NCBI GenBank assembly: GCA_937952995.1
Contig: CALFYB010000305.1
Span: 1 to 21,694 of the forward strand
Length of the DNA: 21,694 nt
Reading direction: 5' to 3'
Origin: an uncultured Caulobacteraceae bacterium
GTDB lineage: Bacteria; Pseudomonadota; Alphaproteobacteria; Caulobacterales; Caulobacteraceae
The notes under the pieces are model-generated. The model saw nothing but the letters and a program-made list of their open reading frames with translations. It ran no database searches and was not told where the DNA came from. A program made the position numbers and the translations under genes. This document shows positions 13,975-21,694 of the stretch, one piece after another (the first letter of the stretch is position 1; each line of letters starts with the position of its first letter).

Positions 13975-15005
13975 GGCGGCTGCCAAGATTTTGGACAGAT
14001 CTTATCGCGCTCTTGATGGCCGCGATGGTTGGGCTGGCCCCAAGCGGCGCTGGGGCGGCTCAAACCCCCAAAGGAACCTGCCAGGGCCGGTTCGTGAACC
14101 CAATCTCAGACGTCTGCTGGTCCTGTCTTTTTCCCCTGACCATTGGATCGATCCCGATCGTCAAGGGCACGCGTCCTGACACGCCCAACCCGTCGCTGCC
14201 GATCTGCGCCTGCGGCAAACCCATACCGCGCATTGGCATGGCGGTGGGCTATTGGGAGCCAGCGCGCCTGGCCGATGTGACCACCAAGCCCTTTTGTTTT
14301 GTCAATATTGGCGGTGTCAAACTGGACCCTGGCTTTGGCTATCCGGCTAAATCAGCGCGCAAAAGCGATGGGGTCGCGGACCGGTCCGGCTATCATATTC
14401 ACTGGTACATCTACCCAGCCTTGATGTGGATGCAGCTCTTGACGGGCTTTATCTGTCTGGAGAGCGCCAATTTCGACATTGCCTATGTCACTGAGCTGGA
14501 TCCCCTTTGGAACGATGATCAGCTCTCAGTGCTGATCAACCCAGAAGCCCTGATCTTTTCCAATCCTATTGCCACGGCCGCCTGCTCGCTGGACTGCGCC
14601 TCCTCAACGGCGGGCCATGTGCGCCAGGAGATGTTTTGGTGCGCGGGCTGCCACGGGACCATGTACCCGATGGATGGCAATCTTCCGGGTGAATATTCCA
14701 AGATCCAGACGGCGCTCTTAGCCACTGAACGGTTCTCGTTCAAAATGCACCGGATGTTATTGGCTGATGGCACGAGCGGGCCCAAGGCGGTTTGCTCGAA
14801 GTTCAAGATGCCGATCATGGATAAGCGCCAGTACCGCTACCAGATGGCCAATCCTGTGCGCCACACCAAGGGCGCCTTCACCTGCCCAGCCGTGGGCGTT
14901 TCCCAAATTGCCTATGAGAGCCTCAAGAGCTTCCCCGTGAAGGGCGAAGACTTTGGCTTTGTGGTTTGGCGCAAGCGCAACTGCTGCGCCACCCTCATTC
15001 CTTAG
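13971..15005 (+). CDS. traU: TraU, periplasmic mating-pair protein
   Basis: The product has 344 residues (F TraU about 330). A signal peptide ends near GAGA at about residue 29. The mature part is Cys-rich: GRFVNPISDVCWSCLFPLTIGS, LPICACGK, IGMAVGYWEPARLADVTTKPFCFVNIGG, DCASSTAGHVRQEMFWCAGCHGTMYP and a C-terminal WRKRNCC. These are characteristic TraU motifs. It functions in the periplasm in DNA transfer and mating-pair formation and probably requires disulfide bonds made by the operon's own Dsb-type proteins. Confidence 0.96.
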   Translation: MRRLPRFWTDLIALLMAAMVGLAPSGAGAAQTPKGTCQGRFVNPISDVCWSCLFPLTIGSIPIVKGTRPDTPNPSLPICACGKPIPRIGMAVGYWEPARLADVTTKPFCFVNIGGVKLDPGFGYPAKSARKSDGVADRSGYHIHWYIYPALMWMQLLTGFICLESANFDIAYVTELDPLWNDDQLSVLINPEALIFSNPIATAACSLDCASSTAGHVRQEMFWCAGCHGTMYPMDGNLPGEYSKIQTALLATERFSFKMHRMLLADGTSGPKAVCSKFKMPIMDKRQYRYQMANPVRHTKGAFTCPAVGVSQIAYESLKSFPVKGEDFGFVVWRKRNCCATLIP

Positions 15006-15016
15006 GAGCAAAGGCC

Positions 15017-15847
15017 GTGTTCGATGTCAGTGAGCAACATCTTTGGATCGTCTTGACGGCCTTGACCGTGGGCCTGGCCTTAGCGGTCATTGGTTATTTT
15101 GGCCGCAAGCTGGTCTGGACCGGCCTTGGCTTCGCGATCTTCATTTTGGCCTTAACCCTGAAAGACTCTCCAGCGCTGGCCCAGCAAGATCCAGCTGAGC
15201 TTGGCAAGGTGGCCAGAAACCTTGTGGGCCTCGCTGAGGCGCGGTCCAAAACCTTGGAGGACAGTCTTAAGGTCTGGACCGACCAGCTCAAAGACCGCTC
15301 ACAAACCTACCAGGCCGATGCGGCAAGCCTTGCCGCTACCAATCGCCAGCAGCTTAAACGCGGCATGGCCATGCTCAAGGATGATCCCTTCTTTGGGGAT
15401 GCAGCGGCCCTTGAGGAGGCAGATCAGCCAACCGAGGGCGTGGTCTATGTGGCCGTCTCCTTGACCATGCCAAGATCTGCCCTTCGCCAGCTTGCGGCCG
15501 ATGCCCATAGGGCCGGGGCCATGGTGGTGGTGCGCGGCTTTGTAGAGGGCTCGCCCGCCAAGACCATGGCAGCGGCCCGTCAGATCTTTGATGAGGATAG
15601 CGCTGGCGGCCTTGCCATCGATCCGCAGGTCTTTAGGGCTTACGCCGTTCAATCCGTGCCAACTTTCATTGTGGCAACCTCGCCGGTCACGCCCTGCCAA
15701 GAGGGGCTTGATTGCACCAGTGCCGCCACTCCCAACGATCAGGTCCGTGGCAATATCTCACTTAGCGCTGCGCTCGGGCTCTTGGCCGATCAGGGTCAAG
15801 CTGCCCCCCATGTGGCCTCAACCGCCCTAAAGCGCCTCGGTGGCTAG
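15017..15847 (+). CDS. trbC: TrbC, F-type pilus assembly protein with extra N-terminal membrane segment
   Basis: The start is GTG 15017, eight bases after AGGAG (15004-15008); an in-frame ATG at 14966 lies within traU and has no such site. The 276-residue product ends with the TrbC domain: GVVYVAVSLTMPRSALRQLAADAHRAG, VVRGFVEGSPAKTMAAARQIFDE, and IDPQVFRAYAVQSVPTFIVA, a thioredoxin-like fold without CxxC. F TrbC is about 212 residues; the additional length is N-terminal, where two hydrophobic helices (about 8-27 and 32-47) precede a possible cleavage site ALAQ. The middle is helical (EARSKTLEDSLKVWTDQLKDRSQTYQ). It probably works with TraW in pilus assembly. Confidence 0.9.
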   Translation: MFDVSEQHLWIVLTALTVGLALAVIGYFGRKLVWTGLGFAIFILALTLKDSPALAQQDPAELGKVARNLVGLAEARSKTLEDSLKVWTDQLKDRSQTYQADAASLAATNRQQLKRGMAMLKDDPFFGDAAALEEADQPTEGVVYVAVSLTMPRSALRQLAADAHRAGAMVVVRGFVEGSPAKTMAAARQIFDEDSAGGLAIDPQVFRAYAVQSVPTFIVATSPVTPCQEGLDCTSAATPNDQVRGNISLSAALGLLADQGQAAPHVASTALKRLGG

Positions 15848-15850
15848 GCG

Positions 15851-18800
15851 ATGGCAGGGGCGCGCGTCTGCAAGGTTTGGATGATCAGCGCGCTTTTTTG
15901 CGCCAGCCTCGCTATGCCCGCCTATGGGCAGGTTACGGGCAAGGATGCTGGCGCAAGTTCCTTTGTCACATCCAATGGGCCAGGAGCCCTCGGCGATCCG
16001 ACCCAGCTCGTGCCCGGGGCCTCGTCCAATAGCGATGGATTGGCATCGCACTTCACCAATCCGGACGGTCTGAAGGCGGCAGGGCAGGTGGCCTTGCCAG
16101 GTAATGACATGATTGGCCTGATGGCCAATGGCGCGGCCAATAGGGCGAGCTATAGCCTTAGCGCCAATGATGACTGGCTCAAAAAATCGCTCGGACTAGT
16201 GGCGGACCCCTCGGACGGATCGGGGGTCATTGGAGAAGCCAGCCAGAGTTGCCAAGACAAGACCGTCACCAAATCTGAGACCAGTCTTTACACTTGCGAG
16301 ACCGCAACGCCGGTCACGGACGTCAACCACAGCTGCACGCGCGACTATCAGCCAGAGTTTGACACCGACTATGTCTATGAGTGCCGAGCCGGGACCGAGT
16401 GGCGCGCCGAGACTGGCACTTGCGAGCCTGAGCGGGTCGTGGTGGTCGATGAAGACTATGTCTATGCCTGCCAGACCGGCACGGTCTGGAGCCAGACCCC
16501 ATCGAGCTGCACGCGAAAACGTATTGTGGTGGTTGATGAGGATTACACCTACGCCTGCCGCTCGGGTACTGAGTGGAGCCAAACGGCCAACAGTTGCATC
16601 CGCAAGCGCGTCGTCGTCGTCGATGAGGATTATACCTACGCCTGCCGCGCAGGCACCGAATGGAGCCAAACGGCCAACAGCTGTATCCGCAAGCGCGTCG
16701 TCGTCGTCGACGAAGACTACGAATATGGCTGCGTCCAAACTTGGAACGGCGCGGTCCATCAGGGCAACGCGGCCTGCACGGCCAATGGCGCTGCGGGCTG
16801 TCAGGCTTCAACCGCGCGGGAATGTACCCAAGCTTCAAACCTTGCCCAGTCCTATGTCTGCCAAGAGGGCTATAGTGGTTCAGTCACCAACTATAGCTGC
16901 ACGCGAACCCAAACCCCGACCGTCTCGATCCTAAGGTCGGGACAGCTTGTCGCCTCGTGCATTGGAGACCGAAGCGCGGTTGTCTCTGGCCTTACGTCCC
17001 TACAATCGGGCTGCACCTATGGAATGCCGATCGAGCTCAATTTTGGCTACAACTCCTCCTACATGATCGACACGACCTGCTCGAGCGAGCCGAACTTTCC
17101 AAGTTCGGCGACCTTTGGCGGGGCCAGTTGCAACATCGTCTACTATAGCGGCGCTACCAGCGGCATCGATGCGGGCGGCGGTACGACAGACACTTGCGGT
17201 GCCTATGCGGCCTGCACCAAGACTGCCGATGTCTGTGTTGAAGGCGCGGCCACGCGCACCGTCAATGGCGTTGCGGTCTATCGTGACTGCTGGAAATGGG
17301 ACCTCACCTATCGCTGCGGCTCTCGAACGGACTATGCAGGTTGCTCGCCCCCAACAGGGATGAGCCTTTCGACCCAGACCTGCCTTGCTACCAGTGGCGG
17401 TGTCTGCACCGCCAACCAAAAGACCTATGGCGACCCTTCCGGCGGGTGCTTGACCTATAGCCAGACCCATAGATGTGAGGACCAGGTTGCGGGGGCGGGC
17501 ACGCCTAGCCAAGTGCTCAGAGATGTCGTCTCAGACAGTTGGGACAATGGCTGTACTTCGCTTGCCTCAAACTCGGCCTGTACCAAGACCTCTGAGACCG
17601 CCACAGTCGGATCCCAGACCCGCACCATCAATGGGCTGGCAGTGACCAAAGATCCCTGGGAGGTGCAAGAGACCTATAGCTGTTGGACAGGGACCAACGT
17701 CAATTCCTGCGCGGCCCTAACCAATGCAGGCTGCAGCGAAGTGGCCAATAGCTGCGCCAGCCGCGACCGCACCAATGTCTGTACGGCTTGGGACCGCACC
17801 TATCGCTGCGAGACGACCGTCAGCGGCTCCGGCACTGTGATCGACACACCCCGCGATGTGGTCTCAGACACCTGGGACGCTGGCTGCAGCGGCCTTAGCG
17901 CTAACTCAGCCTGCGCCAAGCAATCTGAGACCGCCACGGTGGGATCCCAGACCCGCACTATCAATGGCCTTGCGGTCACCAAAGATCCTTGGGAGGTGCG
18001 TGAGGACTATATCTGCTGGTCCTCGGCCACGGCCAACAATTGCACCCCCTTTGTCGGCTGTGCTGAGACCGCGTCCACTTGCGCCTCAACCGATCGGGCC
18101 GGTAGCTGCAGCGCCTACAACAAGACCTATCGGTGCGAGAACCCGGCCAATGGCGGTGGCACGGTCGTCGAGACACCGCGCGATGTGGTTGGCGAATATT
18201 GGACCGATCCATGCGCGACCAAACGCAATGACCCGGCCTGCTCGCGCACATCCGATGAGGTGCTGATCGGCGCCCAGACCCGCATCATCAATGGCCTGAG
18301 TGTCACCAGAGATCCTTGGCAGCGGCGCGAGACCTGGGTCTGTAATCGCTCTGACGCGGTCAATAGCTGCGGCCCTGTTGCAGGTTGCACCCTGATTGCC
18401 AAGAGCTGCGGCAGCTACAGTCCAGATGGCATATGCACCCTCGATACCAATCGCTATCGCTGCGAGAACGAGGTCACGGACCTGACCCCGGTTGATCGTC
18501 CCAAGGACTGGACGGGCGGGACCTTGAAGGACAATGACTGTCCCTCAAGCGGCAACGGCGCCTGCACCAAGACTGGCACCGCCTGCAGTCAGGCCGGTCA
18601 GACGCGCCTGATCGACGGCGTGGCCGTTACGCCAAGCTGCTGGCAAGAGACAGACACCTACTCTTGCGAAGAAACCAGCGGCCCAGCCTCAAGCTGCTCG
18701 CCGCCCTCCGGCTGCACCTATATTGGCCAAACCTGCCTGGACGGTGTGTCAGATGACCAGTGCAAGGCCTGGGACAACCGCTATTCGTGCAAGTCCGATG

Positions 18801-19468
18801 TCAGCCAGACCACAAATAGCTGCAAGGCCAAGGTCTGTGTTGGCGACATCTGTATCGGATCAGACGATGAGGCCGATTCCGATATGGCCGACGCCATGTC
18901 CAAGCTCTTGGTGGCCAAGCTGGCCAGCAATGATGTCTCCAGCAGCCTGACCATCTTTAAGGGCACGCCCATGAGGTGTCGCAAGGCGCTCTTTGGGTTC
19001 AACAACTGCTGCAAAGATTCGGGCTGGGGTCAGGACCTTGGCCTTGCCCAATGTTCCGAGGAAGAAAAGACCCTCATCACCCGCCAAGAGGCCAAGTCGG
19101 TCCATTATGTCGGGACCTACTGCTCCAAAAAATCCTTCTTCGGCATCTGCCGAGAAAAGGCCATGCGCTACTGCGCCTTTGACGGGGCCTTGGCCCGGAT
19201 CGTCCAAGAGGCTGGCCGCCCACAGCTGGGCAAAGGCTGGGGCACCCCGGCCAATGCCGACTGCTCAGGTTTCACGGTCGAGGAGTTTGAAAATCTCGAC
19301 CTGACCAATGTCGATTTTTCCGAGTTCACCACGGAGCTGATGGCCAAGTTTTCCGCGCCAGACGGCAGCGGCATCGTGGACCGGATGAAGGCCAGTTTCG
19401 ATTCGATGATGGGCTCAGGCTCACCAGGCTTTGGTGAGGTCACAGAAGCAAAGGATGAAGGGCCATGA
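15851..19468 (+). CDS. traN: TraN, enlarged Cys-rich outer-membrane mating-pair adhesin
   Basis: The product has 1205 residues, about twice F TraN (about 602). The signal peptide ends near PAYG at residue 26; a second in-frame ATG at 15881 could be the start instead. The order is as follows. An N-terminal domain (27-170) is followed by four full 29-residue repeats and one partial (from 173). A variable Gly/Ser/Thr-rich section (about 300-440) comes next, then five units of about 108-122 residues centred on RTxNGLAVTxDPW. The conserved TraN C-terminus includes KGTPMRCRKALFGFNNCCKDSGWG and GTYCSKKSFFGICREKAMRYCAFDGALARIVQEAGR, which fixes the identity. By hand I count about 78 cysteines. TraN binds recipient surface receptors and sets mating specificity; the enlarged middle is the likely receptor-contacting part. 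Confidence 0.95.
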   Translation: MAGARVCKVWMISALFCASLAMPAYGQVTGKDAGASSFVTSNGPGALGDPTQLVPGASSNSDGLASHFTNPDGLKAAGQVALPGNDMIGLMANGAANRASYSLSANDDWLKKSLGLVADPSDGSGVIGEASQSCQDKTVTKSETSLYTCETATPVTDVNHSCTRDYQPEFDTDYVYECRAGTEWRAETGTCEPERVVVVDEDYVYACQTGTVWSQTPSSCTRKRIVVVDEDYTYACRSGTEWSQTANSCIRKRVVVVDEDYTYACRAGTEWSQTANSCIRKRVVVVDEDYEYGCVQTWNGAVHQGNAACTANGAAGCQASTARECTQASNLAQSYVCQEGYSGSVTNYSCTRTQTPTVSILRSGQLVASCIGDRSAVVSGLTSLQSGCTYGMPIELNFGYNSSYMIDTTCSSEPNFPSSATFGGASCNIVYYSGATSGIDAGGGTTDTCGAYAACTKTADVCVEGAATRTVNGVAVYRDCWKWDLTYRCGSRTDYAGCSPPTGMSLSTQTCLATSGGVCTANQKTYGDPSGGCLTYSQTHRCEDQVAGAGTPSQVLRDVVSDSWDNGCTSLASNSACTKTSETATVGSQTRTINGLAVTKDPWEVQETYSCWTGTNVNSCAALTNAGCSEVANSCASRDRTNVCTAWDRTYRCETTVSGSGTVIDTPRDVVSDTWDAGCSGLSANSACAKQSETATVGSQTRTINGLAVTKDPWEVREDYICWSSATANNCTPFVGCAETASTCASTDRAGSCSAYNKTYRCENPANGGGTVVETPRDVVGEYWTDPCATKRNDPACSRTSDEVLIGAQTRIINGLSVTRDPWQRRETWVCNRSDAVNSCGPVAGCTLIAKSCGSYSPDGICTLDTNRYRCENEVTDLTPVDRPKDWTGGTLKDNDCPSSGNGACTKTGTACSQAGQTRLIDGVAVTPSCWQETDTYSCEETSGPASSCSPPSGCTYIGQTCLDGVSDDQCKAWDNRYSCKSDVSQTTNSCKAKVCVGDICIGSDDEADSDMADAMSKLLVAKLASNDVSSSLTIFKGTPMRCRKALFGFNNCCKDSGWGQDLGLAQCSEEEKTLITRQEAKSVHYVGTYCSKKSFFGICREKAMRYCAFDGALARIVQEAGRPQLGKGWGTPANADCSGFTVEEFENLDLTNVDFSEFTTELMAKFSAPDGSGIVDRMKASFDSMMGSGSPGFGEVTEAKDEGP
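16367..16740 (+). repeat. Four tandem 87-bp coding repeats plus a partial copy in traN
   Basis: Units start at 16367, 16454, 16541 and 16628, with a partial copy from 16715. Each encodes DYxYACxxGTxWSQTxxSCxRKRVVVVDE. Copies 3 and 4 are 77 of 87 bases identical by hand count, but 28 of 29 residues, so most differences are silent. (GTC)4 runs at 16610-16621 and 16697-16708 encode the four valines. The unit has two cysteines that could form a small disulfide-stapled hairpin. Confidence 0.9.
17255..18690 (+). repeat. Five long (108-122 codon) coding repeats in traN
   Basis: The anchor Arg codon of the RTxNGLAVT motif occurs at 17255, 17621, 17954, 18281 and 18605, so the steps are 366, 333, 327 and 324 bases. 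The second and third units share a stretch of 25 identical residues around the anchor; the fourth and fifth have diverged. Cysteine spacing is kept across units (NSC, GC, SC, C, RCE pattern). Confidence 0.85.
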
Positions 19469-20427
19469 GGGCGACGTTTCTGATCATTGGTCTTGGTATG
19501 AGCGCGCTCGCGTTCGAACCGTCATTTGCGCAAATGGTCCTGTCTGAGGCCCCGGCGGCACCCCAAAGCCAAGCCGAGGGCCAGTCTGACAGGAGGCAGG
19601 CGTCATCTTATGGGGCAGGGGACTATTGCGGCCGCGACCTTGGCCGCTGGTTCTATTGTCAGCGTCCAGAGCCCGAACCTGAGGAGGCTCCAAGGCCCGA
19701 TCAAAAGCCAAGCCCTCTGAAGCTGGCTAAGCCTAAAGAGATTGCTGAGCTTGAGGCTTGGCAAAAGGATCTTGAGGAGGCCAGATCGATTGCGGTCTGG
19801 CGACCAACGCCCCAGACCGTTGAGCGCTACTATAGGCTCCAACAGGTCGCCCTTGATCGCGGCGGGCTCTTTGCCGACTATTATCGTCGGCTGACCTGGA
19901 CCAATCCTGATTATGACTACACCGCCAAGCGCCCTGTAGTCGAGGTTGGCAAACATGGCTGGACCGATGATCGGGCCGCTGACCGAGACCTCTTCTTGAG
20001 AGGGGTCTCTAGCCGGGTCGGGGTCTTTTACGTTTATCGCGGCAATTGCGGCCCATGCGCGATCGCCAGTCCCATTGTACGGGCCTTTTCTGATCGCTTT
20101 GGCGTCACGGTCAGAGCGATTTCATCGGACGGCTCGGCCAACAGCTATTTTCCTCAGGCCATTAAGGACACGGGCCAGCTGGCCGCATGGGGCGTGGGCA
20201 AGACCACGCCTGTCATTTTGTTTTACCAGCAGTCCGACCTTGATCCGCAAACCGGCCTTGTTCGGCCAAGGCGCGTCAAGGGCTCCAATGGCCAGGTCCA
20301 AGAGCTGACGCCTTGTGACAAGCCTGCGGGCTGTCTGACCTATGCCGGGGCAGGGGTCATGTCGCTGGAAGACATAGCCGAACGTCTCTTTGTGCTGCTC
20401 TCCAAAGCCCCCGGCACCGACTTTTAA
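19465..20427 (+). CDS. traF: TraF (F-type), periplasmic thioredoxin-fold pilus assembly protein
   Basis: The product has 320 residues. A signal peptide ends at SFA|Q (about residue 22). A Pro/Glu-rich linker (about 65-90) and a helical region with YYRLQQVALDRGGLFADYYRRLTWTNPDYDYT, typical of TraF, are followed by a thioredoxin fold with VGVFYVYRGNCGPC (CGPC at 195-198) and a TTPVIL cis-proline loop. F TraF (about 247 residues) lacks the CxxC; its presence here suggests real redox activity. The operon thus encodes two CxxC proteins. It overlaps traN by four bases and is followed by traH after 11 bases. Confidence 0.93.
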   Translation: MRATFLIIGLGMSALAFEPSFAQMVLSEAPAAPQSQAEGQSDRRQASSYGAGDYCGRDLGRWFYCQRPEPEPEEAPRPDQKPSPLKLAKPKEIAELEAWQKDLEEARSIAVWRPTPQTVERYYRLQQVALDRGGLFADYYRRLTWTNPDYDYTAKRPVVEVGKHGWTDDRAADRDLFLRGVSSRVGVFYVYRGNCGPCAIASPIVRAFSDRFGVTVRAISSDGSANSYFPQAIKDTGQLAAWGVGKTTPVILFYQQSDLDPQTGLVRPRRVKGSNGQVQELTPCDKPAGCLTYAGAGVMSLEDIAERLFVLLSKAPGTDF

Positions 20428-20438
20428 AGGATCTGACC

Positions 20439-21694
20439 ATGACCAGACACCAAACCAAGGCCTATGCGCGTCCGTCCCGTGTCATCGCACTGGGAGCTGT
20501 TCTGGGCGCTGTGGTGGTCACCGCTCTAGCTACCCCGTCATATGGGACAACCGTATCAGACAGTATGGATAGCTATTGGACGGGCAGTTTGGGCTCGGCC
20601 AACATCACTGGCCCGACCGCCTATAATGGCCAAAGCGCCGGTTACTACACCCTTGGCAATTTGGCGGTTCGCACGCCGCAGGAGACCTCGCAGATCGCAT
20701 CCATTCAGATGCCGTCGATCCGGGCGGGCTGCGGCGGCATCGATGTCTTTTCTGGCGGCTTTAGTTTCATCAATAGCGAGCAGTTGGTGGCCACCATGAA
20801 GGCGGTGGCCAGCAATGCGGTCTCCTACGCCTTTATGTTGGCGCTCAAGAGCCTTTCCCCGATCATCGCTGACCAGATCGAGAGCCTGCAAAAGCTGGCC
20901 AATGATGTGAACCAGATGAATATGAGTTCGTGTCAGACGGCCCAGGCCCTGGTCGGGGGTCTATGGGGCAAGTCTGATACGGCCTCGATGCAGATCTGCT
21001 CTGACCTATCGACCTATCGCGGTTTCTATTCAGACCGGATTGCGGCGCGGCACGATTGTCCCAACCGGCTAACCCAGAACCTCGCCAACCTTCCTGCTGC
21101 CGATCAAAAGGTTGTGCCCACCAACAAGAACATTGCTTGGGAGGCGATGCAAAACCATCCCTTGCTGGCCAATGATACGGATCTGGCGCAGCTGATGATG
21201 ACCTTGACCGGCACCATCATCTACCGAACGCCTGACAATAATGGCTCTGTGGTCGATGTCTTGCCAGGCGAAGGGGCCGATGATGGCATGATCACCAAGC
21301 TGCTCGATGGCGGCACCATTAGGGTCCATCGCTGCGACACGACAGACAAGTGCCTCAACCCGGTCAAGTTTGGAGCCACTCAGATCCTTCCAGCCAACCG
21401 AGCCCTGCAGGCGCGGGTCAAGACCATGCTGGCCAGCATCGTGGGCAAGATCCAGGCGCGCCAAGCGCTCTCAGTGGACGAGCAGGACTTTTTGAACATG
21501 GTCACGCTGCCCGTCTACAAGATGGCCAGCGTCTATAGTGCGCAGCAGGGCGCCAGCGCTGCTGGCACCATGGAGCAATATTCCGACATCATCGCGCTGG
21601 ATCTTCTCTACACCTGGATCAATCGCTCGGTCTCCTCGGTCGAGGACGGCGCCAGAAACATGGTTGGCGTCGATCAAGACCAGCTCGATCAATG
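20439..21694 (+). CDS. traH: TraH, F-type pilus assembly/mating-pair protein (3' end outside window)
   Basis: The frame is open from ATG 20439 to the last base, 418 residues, with no stop; F TraH has about 458, so a modest C-terminal part is missing. ATG follows AAAGGA (20426-20431) at seven bases. The signal peptide has a hydrophobic core at about 15-31 and likely cleavage after SYG (36). Diagnostic TraH segments are seen: AGCGGIDVFSGGFSFINSEQLV, AFMLALKSLSPIIADQIESLQ, MNMSSCQTAQALVGGLWG and the late SVYSAQQGASAAGTMEQYSDIIALDLLYTWI. It is a periplasmic/outer-membrane-linked protein for pilus extension and mating-pair stabilisation. traG usually follows in F-type operons. Confidence 0.94.
   Translation, partial: MTRHQTKAYARPSRVIALGAVLGAVVVTALATPSYGTTVSDSMDSYWTGSLGSANITGPTAYNGQSAGYYTLGNLAVRTPQETSQIASIQMPSIRAGCGGIDVFSGGFSFINSEQLVATMKAVASNAVSYAFMLALKSLSPIIADQIESLQKLANDVNQMNMSSCQTAQALVGGLWGKSDTASMQICSDLSTYRGFYSDRIAARHDCPNRLTQNLANLPAADQKVVPTNKNIAWEAMQNHPLLANDTDLAQLMMTLTGTIIYRTPDNNGSVVDVLPGEGADDGMITKLLDGGTIRVHRCDTTDKCLNPVKFGATQILPANRALQARVKTMLASIVGKIQARQALSVDEQDFLNMVTLPVYKMASVYSAQQGASAAGTMEQYSDIIALDLLYTWINRSVSSVEDGARNMVGVDQDQLDQ

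Noticed and set aside
16367..16714. Regular 87-bp repeats considered as a CRISPR array
   Set aside because: There is no repeat-spacer alternation, the whole unit is coding and in frame, and differences are mainly silent; it is a protein repeat.
16196..16838. Long minus-strand frames of 171-187 codons across traN repeats
   Set aside because: They are antisense shadows of the repeated Val/Asp codons and have repetitive composition without family features.

Overview
The window is about 21.7 kb of moderately GC-rich proteobacterial DNA, most likely from an alphaproteobacterium (Caulobacterales- or sphingomonad-like). I infer this from the gene order of the transfer operon, with a dsbC-type gene between traB and traV and an S26 peptidase before traW, and from codon use; no sequence here fixes the species. 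The dominant content is an F-type (MPF-F) type IV secretion and conjugation operon. It sits beside a small accessory and regulatory region, as expected for a conjugative plasmid or integrative conjugative element.

Layout. 2-274: C-terminal part of an alpha/beta hydrolase, cut by the window edge. 535-1635 (minus): exported YVTN-type beta-propeller with a C-terminal VPTL-type sorting tail (IPTLxxWG-CTERM class). 1897-2840: Xre/MbcA/ParS antitoxin and RES-domain toxin, overlapping at TTGA, with a promoter and dyad operator just upstream. 2837-3247 (minus): small HTH regulator. 3502-3942 (minus): unrecognised 146-residue protein. 3943-4336: AT-rich control region with three 18-bp palindromes (TGCCGAA-N4-TTCGGCA) whose centres are exactly 42 bp apart, and a TCATGA dyad with 21-bp spacing.

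4337-21694 (plus) is one long tra transcript: pilin (traA-like), traL, traE, traK, traB, dsbC-like, traV, traC, an unknown two-helix membrane protein, trbI, an unknown 91-residue protein, an S26 peptidase (traF/trhF-like), traW, traU, trbC, a very large traN, traF (thioredoxin fold) and traH. traH runs off the right edge. Eight junctions are four-base NTGA overlaps, so translation is probably coupled along the operon.

How the parts fit. Pilin is exported and probably processed by the S26 peptidase. TraL, TraE, TraB, TraK, TraV and the TraC ATPase build the envelope-spanning channel. TraW, TraU, TrbC, TrbI, TraF and TraH drive pilus assembly and retraction. TraN is the outer-membrane adhesin that stabilises mating pairs. 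TraN has about 78 cysteines and TraU and TraH also contain many; the DsbC-like protein and CGPC-containing TraF likely serve their disulfides. The toxin-antitoxin pair probably stabilises the element. Relaxase, coupling protein and traG are not in the window and may lie beyond its right end. The clearest signals not explained by known gene families are the phased operator array before the pilin gene, a 16-bp hairpin between pilin and traL, the repeat expansion in TraN, and two unassigned small genes inside the operon.
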